Assembly: GCF_006715145.1 (NCBI RefSeq)
Contig: NZ_VFMR01000001.1
Location: 3,534,001 to 3,598,000 of the forward strand
DNA from: Microbacterium sp. SLBN-146
GTDB taxonomy: Bacteria; Actinomycetota; Actinomycetes; Actinomycetales; Microbacteriaceae
DNA: 64,000 nt
Direction: 5' to 3'
Shown: piece after piece, positions 60,422-64,000 of the stretch
How the letters are laid out: the number at the start of each line of letters is the position of its first letter
Numbering within the stretch: the stretch's first letter is position 1
The notes under the pieces: model-generated
What the model was told of the DNA's origin: nothing
Databases searched by the model: none
Seen by the model: the letters and a program-made list of their open reading frames with translations, nothing else
Translations under genes and position numbers: made by a program

Positions 60422-62329
60422 ATGTCGATGACCCGTCCGGGGCGCGGTCGCCGTGCCGCGCAGGAAGGCCCGCGCGCGAGCCTGAAGCAGCTCCTGCCGT
60501 TCCTTCTCGAACAAAAGCGCGTCCTAGTCGTCGTCGCGCTCCTGAGCATCGTCGGCGCCGTCACGACGCTCGCCCAGCCGGCGCTCGTAGGCCAGGTCAT
60601 CGAGCGCGTGCAGGAGCAGCAGCCCCTCGAGAGCCTCGTCTGGCTCATCGTCGGACTCGTCGTGGCATCCTCGCTCATCTCGGGATACCAGCACTATCTG
60701 CTGCAGCGGACCGGCACCGCGGTCGTCTACTCGAGCCGCCGCCGGCTCATCTCGCGCATCCTGCACCTGCCGATCTCCGAGTTCGACGCACGACGCACGG
60801 GTGATCTCGTGTCGCGGGTCGGCACCGACACGACGCTGCTGTACGCCGTTCTGACGCAAGGACTCGCCGACGCGATCGGCAACTCGCTGATCTTCCTCGG
60901 GGCGCTCATCGCGATGGCGCTCATCGACTGGGTCCTCCTGGCGCTCATCGTCCTCGTCATCGGGGTGTCGATCCTCGGGGTCACCGTGCTGTCCGGGCGT
61001 ATCCGCGCCGCGACGGCCGAGCAGCAGGTCAAAGTCGGCGAACTCGCATCGGGCGTCGAGCGAGCCGTCGGCTCGATCCGCACGGTGCGCGCGTCGGGGG
61101 CGACGGAGCGCGAAGTCGCGTCGGTGACCGAGCGAGCGACCGACGCCTACCGTGTGGGGGTCCGGATCGCGAAGGTCTCGGCGCTCGTCGTGCCCGTCGC
61201 GGGCATCGCGCTGCAGGTGTCGCTCCTCGTCGTCCTAGGCGTCGGCGGCTTCCGCGTGGCATCCGGAGCCATCACGATCGCCGCTCTCGTCACCTTCGTG
61301 ATGTTCCTCTTCCTCCTCGTCGGTCCGCTCGGTTCGTTCTTCGGCGCCATCACGTCGGTCAATCAGGCGCTCGGGGCACTCGGTCGGATCCAAGAGGTGC
61401 TCGATCTGCCCACCGAAACCGACGACGACGCTGCCATCGCCGCGCGCGTCCCGGCGGAGTCGACGTCGGGATCGGCCCCCGCGCTCGAGTTCCGCGACGT
61501 GCGCTTCGCGTACCCCGCAGACGTCGTTGCGGCGCGGCGCAAGGTCGAGACCGAGGCGTTCGCGATGCTCGAGTCCGCGCACGTCGACACGTCGGCGGTC
61601 ACCCTTCCGGATTCTGCCCGGCCCGCGGCATCCCCCGCCGACGACTCTCACGACGTCCTGCGGGGGGTGTCGTTCTCTGTGCCGCGGGGCGCCCGCGTCG
61701 CGCTCGTCGGCCCCTCGGGCGCCGGAAAGAGCACGACGCTGTCGCTCATCGAGCGCTTCTACGACCCGACGGACGGGGCGATCCTGCTCGGCGGTATCGA
61801 CGTGCGAGCGCTCGATCGCGACGACCTGCGGGCACAGCTCGGGTACGTCGAGCAGGATGCTCCGACTCTCGCCGGCACGATCGGCGACAATCTGCGGCTC
61901 GCGTCACCGAACGCGACCGACGCCGAGTGCGAACGGGTTCTGCGCGCCGTCAATCTCGGCGATGTGCTGGATCGGAGCGAGCTCGGGCTCGACGCGCCGG
62001 TCGGCGAGTCGGGCGTCATGCTCTCGGGCGGCGAGCGTCAGCGGCTCGCGATCGCGCGTGCCCTCCTCGCCGCTCCCCCGATCCTGCTGCTCGACGAGTC
62101 GACGTCGTCGCTCGACGGGCTCAACGAGCAGCGGATGCGCGAGGCGATCGACGCCGTAGCATCCGGGCGAACGCTCGTCGTGATCGCCCACCGCCTGTCG
62201 ACCGTCGTCGACAGCGACCTCATCGTCGTGCTCGACCAGGGGCGCGTCGTCGGCCAGGGCACCCACTCGGAGCTCGTCGCCTCGACCCCGCTCTACCGCG
62301 ACCTCGCGAAGCACCAGCTCCTCGTTTGA
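60422..62329 (+). CDS. ABC exporter with fused permease and ATPase
   Basis: A 635-residue type I exporter half-transporter. Six transmembrane helices occupy about residues 35-320, followed by the ATPase: Walker A LVGPSGAGKSTTLSLIE, Q-loop LGYVEQDAPTLAGTIGDN, signature VMLSGGERQRLAIARALL, Walker B ILLLDESTSSLD and VIAHRLSTV. An unusual 45-residue insertion (about residues 366-410) splits the strand FRDVRFAYP from DVLRGVSFSVP before Walker A. It probably works as a homodimer; substrate unknown. ATG at 60422 follows GAGGGAG. Confidence 0.9.
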   Translation: MSMTRPGRGRRAAQEGPRASLKQLLPFLLEQKRVLVVVALLSIVGAVTTLAQPALVGQVIERVQEQQPLESLVWLIVGLVVASSLISGYQHYLLQRTGTAVVYSSRRRLISRILHLPISEFDARRTGDLVSRVGTDTTLLYAVLTQGLADAIGNSLIFLGALIAMALIDWVLLALIVLVIGVSILGVTVLSGRIRAATAEQQVKVGELASGVERAVGSIRTVRASGATEREVASVTERATDAYRVGVRIAKVSALVVPVAGIALQVSLLVVLGVGGFRVASGAITIAALVTFVMFLFLLVGPLGSFFGAITSVNQALGALGRIQEVLDLPTETDDDAAIAARVPAESTSGSAPALEFRDVRFAYPADVVAARRKVETEAFAMLESAHVDTSAVTLPDSARPAASPADDSHDVLRGVSFSVPRGARVALVGPSGAGKSTTLSLIERFYDPTDGAILLGGIDVRALDRDDLRAQLGYVEQDAPTLAGTIGDNLRLASPNATDAECERVLRAVNLGDVLDRSELGLDAPVGESGVMLSGGERQRLAIARALLAAPPILLLDESTSSLDGLNEQRMREAIDAVASGRTLVVIAHRLSTVVDSDLIVVLDQGRVVGQGTHSELVASTPLYRDLAKHQLLV

Positions 62330-62346
62330 CGCACGCGCATCCCGCG

Positions 62347-62407
62347 GTTCACTTGCCTCAAAGGGCGAGGTGGGATGCCGCGAGGCCACCATTCAAGACA
62401 AGTGAAC
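62347..62407. repeat. ACTTGTC-family palindromic repeat, copy 3
   Basis: Left end GTTCACTTGCCTCAAAGGG, right end CCATTCAAGACAAGTGAAC; one extra mismatch relative to copy 1 (TTGCCT). Downstream of the ABC exporter and convergent with pckG. Confidence 0.85.
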
Positions 62408-62434
62408 GCCGTCCCGCCGCACGCGCGCATCCGC

Positions 62435-62491
62435 TCACTTGTCTCAAAGGGCGGGGTTGCCCCCTCGGAACCCGCCCTTTGAGACAAGTGA
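62435..62491. repeat. ACTTGTC-family palindromic repeat, copy 4
   Basis: Arms 62435-62458 and 62469-62491 pair over 23 bp with a single-base bulge; both arms begin TCACTTGTCTCAAAGGGCGG. Unlike the other copies both halves carry the left-end sequence, so this is a symmetrical version. It is 27 bp from copy 3 and 8 nt from the pckG stop. Confidence 0.88.
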
Positions 62492-62499
62492 AGCGAGGG

Positions 62500-64000
62500 T
62501 CAGGCGCGCTGGAGGCGGTAGCGGAGCGCCGCGAGTTCGGCCCACAACGGCGCGGGCACGCGGCCCTCGAAGGTCTGGAAGAACTCCTCCGTCAGGTCCG
62601 CCTCGCGTAGCCACGATGCGGGGTCGATCGCGAACAGCTCGGCCATGTCGGCATCCGTCACGGCGATGCCCTCGATGTCGAGGTCTTCCGCTCGCGGAAG
62701 GCGTCCGATCGCGCTGTCGATCCCGGGAACCTCGCCCTCGATACGGCGGATGATCCAGTCGATGACGCGGGCGTTGTCTCCGAAGCCGGGCCACAGGAAG
62801 CGACCGTCCGACCCTTTGCGGAACCAGTTCACCTGGAACACGCGCGGCGCACGATCGAATCGCAGCTTCTGGCCGATCTTGAGCCAGTGGCCGAAGTAGT
62901 CGGCCATGTTGTAGCCGCAGAACGGCAGCATCGCGAACGGGTCGCGGCGGAGCTCCCCGACGGTGCCCTCGGCGGCGGCAGTGCGCTCCGACGAGATCGT
63001 CGAACCGAGGAAGACGCCGTGGGTCCAGTCGGTCGCCTCGACGACGAGCGGGACGTTGGTCGCCCGTCGACCACCGAAGAGGATCGCATCGAGGGGCACG
63101 CCCTCGGGCGAGTCCCAATCGGCGGCGATCTGCGGGCACTGCGCCGCGGACACCGTGAAGCGCGAGTTCGGGTGCGCCGCGGGGCGTCCCATCGCGGGGG
63201 TCCAGGGGTTGCCCTGCCAGTCGGTGAGCTCGGCGGGCGCCTCGTCGGTGAGCCCCTCCCACCACACGTCACCATCGGGTCGGAGGGCGACGTTCGTGAA
63301 GATCGTGTTGCCCCACAGCGTCTCGACCGCCGTCTGGTTGGTCGACTCGCCCGTACCCGGAGCGACTCCGAAGAAGCCCGCTTCGGGGTTGATCGCCCAC
63401 AGGCGTCCATCCTCCCCCGGGCGGAGCCACGCGATGTCGTCGCCGAGCGTCTCGACGCGCCAGCCCGGAATCGTGGGCTTGAGCATCGCCAGGTTCGTCT
63501 TGCCGCACGCGGAGGGGAAGGCTGCCGCGACGTGGTACCGGCGCCCCGCCGGATCGATGACGCGGATGAGGAGCATGTGCTCGGCGAGCCACCCCTCGTC
63601 GCGTCCGATGACCGAGGCGATGCGCAGGGCGAAGCATTTCTTCGCGAGGATCGCGTTTCCGCCGTATCCCGACCCGTACGACCACACCTCGAGCGTCTCG
63701 GGGAAGTGCACGATGTACTTCTCGTCGTTGCACGGCCACGCATCGCTCTTCTGTCCCGGCTCGAGGGGGGCGCCGACGGAGTGCACGGTCTTCACCCACG
63801 GCGCTCCGCCGGCGATCTCGCGCAGCACGTCGGTTCCGACGCGCGTCATGACCTCGATGGATGCCACGGCGTAGGGGCTGTCGGTGATCTGCACTCCGAT
63901 GTGCGAGAGGGGTCCGCCGACGGCGCCCATGGAGAAGGGCACGACGTACATCGTGCGGCCCTTCATCGAACCGGCGAACAGCGGCGTGATGGTGGAGCGG
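62500..64000 (-). CDS. pckG: Phosphoenolpyruvate carboxykinase (GTP), partial
   Basis: The C-terminal 500 or so residues of a GTP-dependent PEPCK; the 5-prime end lies beyond the window edge (the frame is open to base 64000). Motifs: [15 protein letters not shown] (kinase-1a P-loop with the reactive cysteine), [11 protein letters not shown] (metal-binding Asp pair), [20 protein letters not shown], and [19 protein letters not shown]. It converts oxaloacetate to PEP and CO2 for gluconeogenesis, fitting with the glycerol and organic-acid genes in the window. The stop TGA lies 8 nt from the palindromic repeat. Confidence 0.96.
   Translation of the reverse strand, partial: RSTITPLFAGSMKGRTMYVVPFSMGAVGGPLSHIGVQITDSPYAVASIEVMTRVGTDVLREIAGGAPWVKTVHSVGAPLEPGQKSDAWPCNDEKYIVHFPETLEVWSYGSGYGGNAILAKKCFALRIASVIGRDEGWLAEHMLLIRVIDPAGRRYHVAAAFPSACGKTNLAMLKPTIPGWRVETLGDDIAWLRPGEDGRLWAINPEAGFFGVAPGTGESTNQTAVETLWGNTIFTNVALRPDGDVWWEGLTDEAPAELTDWQGNPWTPAMGRPAAHPNSRFTVSAAQCPQIAADWDSPEGVPLDAILFGGRRATNVPLVVEATDWTHGVFLGSTISSERTAAAEGTVGELRRDPFAMLPFCGYNMADYFGHWLKIGQKLRFDRAPRVFQVNWFRKGSDGRFLWPGFGDNARVIDWIIRRIEGEVPGIDSAIGRLPRAEDLDIEGIAVTDADMAELFAIDPASWLREADLTEEFFQTFEGRVPAPLWAELAALRYRLQRA

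Overview
The window comes from a high-GC actinobacterium, most likely Microbacterium or a close relative in the Microbacteriaceae. The evidence is the GC-rich codon usage, the actinobacterial acyl-CoA carboxylase with an epsilon subunit, GTP-type PEP carboxykinase, the many leaderless genes, and a strikingly over-used word GGATGCC/GGCATCC. No rRNA, tRNA, phage, plasmid or CRISPR feature was recognised.

Layout. 68-3313: purine genes purE/purK, a PH-domain membrane protein and biotin ligase birA, all on the minus strand. 3448-5255: acyl-CoA carboxylase beta and epsilon. 5557-9956: a minus-strand two-component operon (response regulator, kinase, degenerate kinase-like membrane protein) and a TrmA/RumA-type RNA methyltransferase. 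10071-16757: maf, acyl-CoA carboxylase alpha, a flavin dehydrogenase, purine nucleoside phosphorylase and phosphosugar mutase. 16855-20560: MFS transporter, GNAT acetyltransferase, and a repeat-embedded gene with an AbiEi-like N-terminus and a nuclease-like C-terminus. 20561-28459: a self-contained mannitol PTS locus (regulator, orphan EIIB, HPr, EI, EIICB, EIIA, mannitol-1-phosphate dehydrogenase). 28546-36764: nucleoside importer plus cdd, deoA and add. 36900-41819: mannose-1-phosphate guanylyltransferase and sdhCDAB. 41877-46283: MFS, YihY/BrkB, exonuclease III and trpS. 46290-47451: a compact unit bounded by inverted palindromic repeats around a second nuclease-like gene. 47479-53310: GNAT, Fpg/Nei glycosylase, glpK, glpD and a SorC-type regulator. 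53388-57092: FMN riboswitch and ribD-ribE-ribBA-ribH. 57168-64000: small membrane protein, ABC-2 exporter, ABC exporter and the 3-prime part of pckG.

The backbone (purEK, birA, accD/E, maf, accA, flavin dehydrogenase, punA, pmmB, add-deoA-cdd, sdhCDAB, trpS) follows a gene order that I recall from other actinobacteria such as Mycobacterium. The two-component block, the mannitol PTS block and the nucleoside ABC block look like lineage-specific additions. Functionally the window combines central carbon and redox metabolism, nucleoside salvage, mannitol and glycerol use, and riboflavin synthesis.

Two layers of non-coding structure stand out. First, at least fifteen genes carry a TANNNT box 6-7 nt before an ATG/GTG start, the layout of leaderless transcripts; in two cases the -10 box contains the stop codon of another gene. 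Second, several families of palindromic repeats sit in intergenic gaps. One family (ACTTGTC core) recurs at separate convergent or intergenic sites and shows a compensatory base change. Another forms inverted flanks around the nuclease-like gene at 46392-47255, with a possible 4-bp target duplication. A GGGGCGC-rich family surrounds the other gene of the same architecture. The pairing of AbiEi-like/nuclease-fold genes with palindromic repeats is the best candidate here for an undescribed system.
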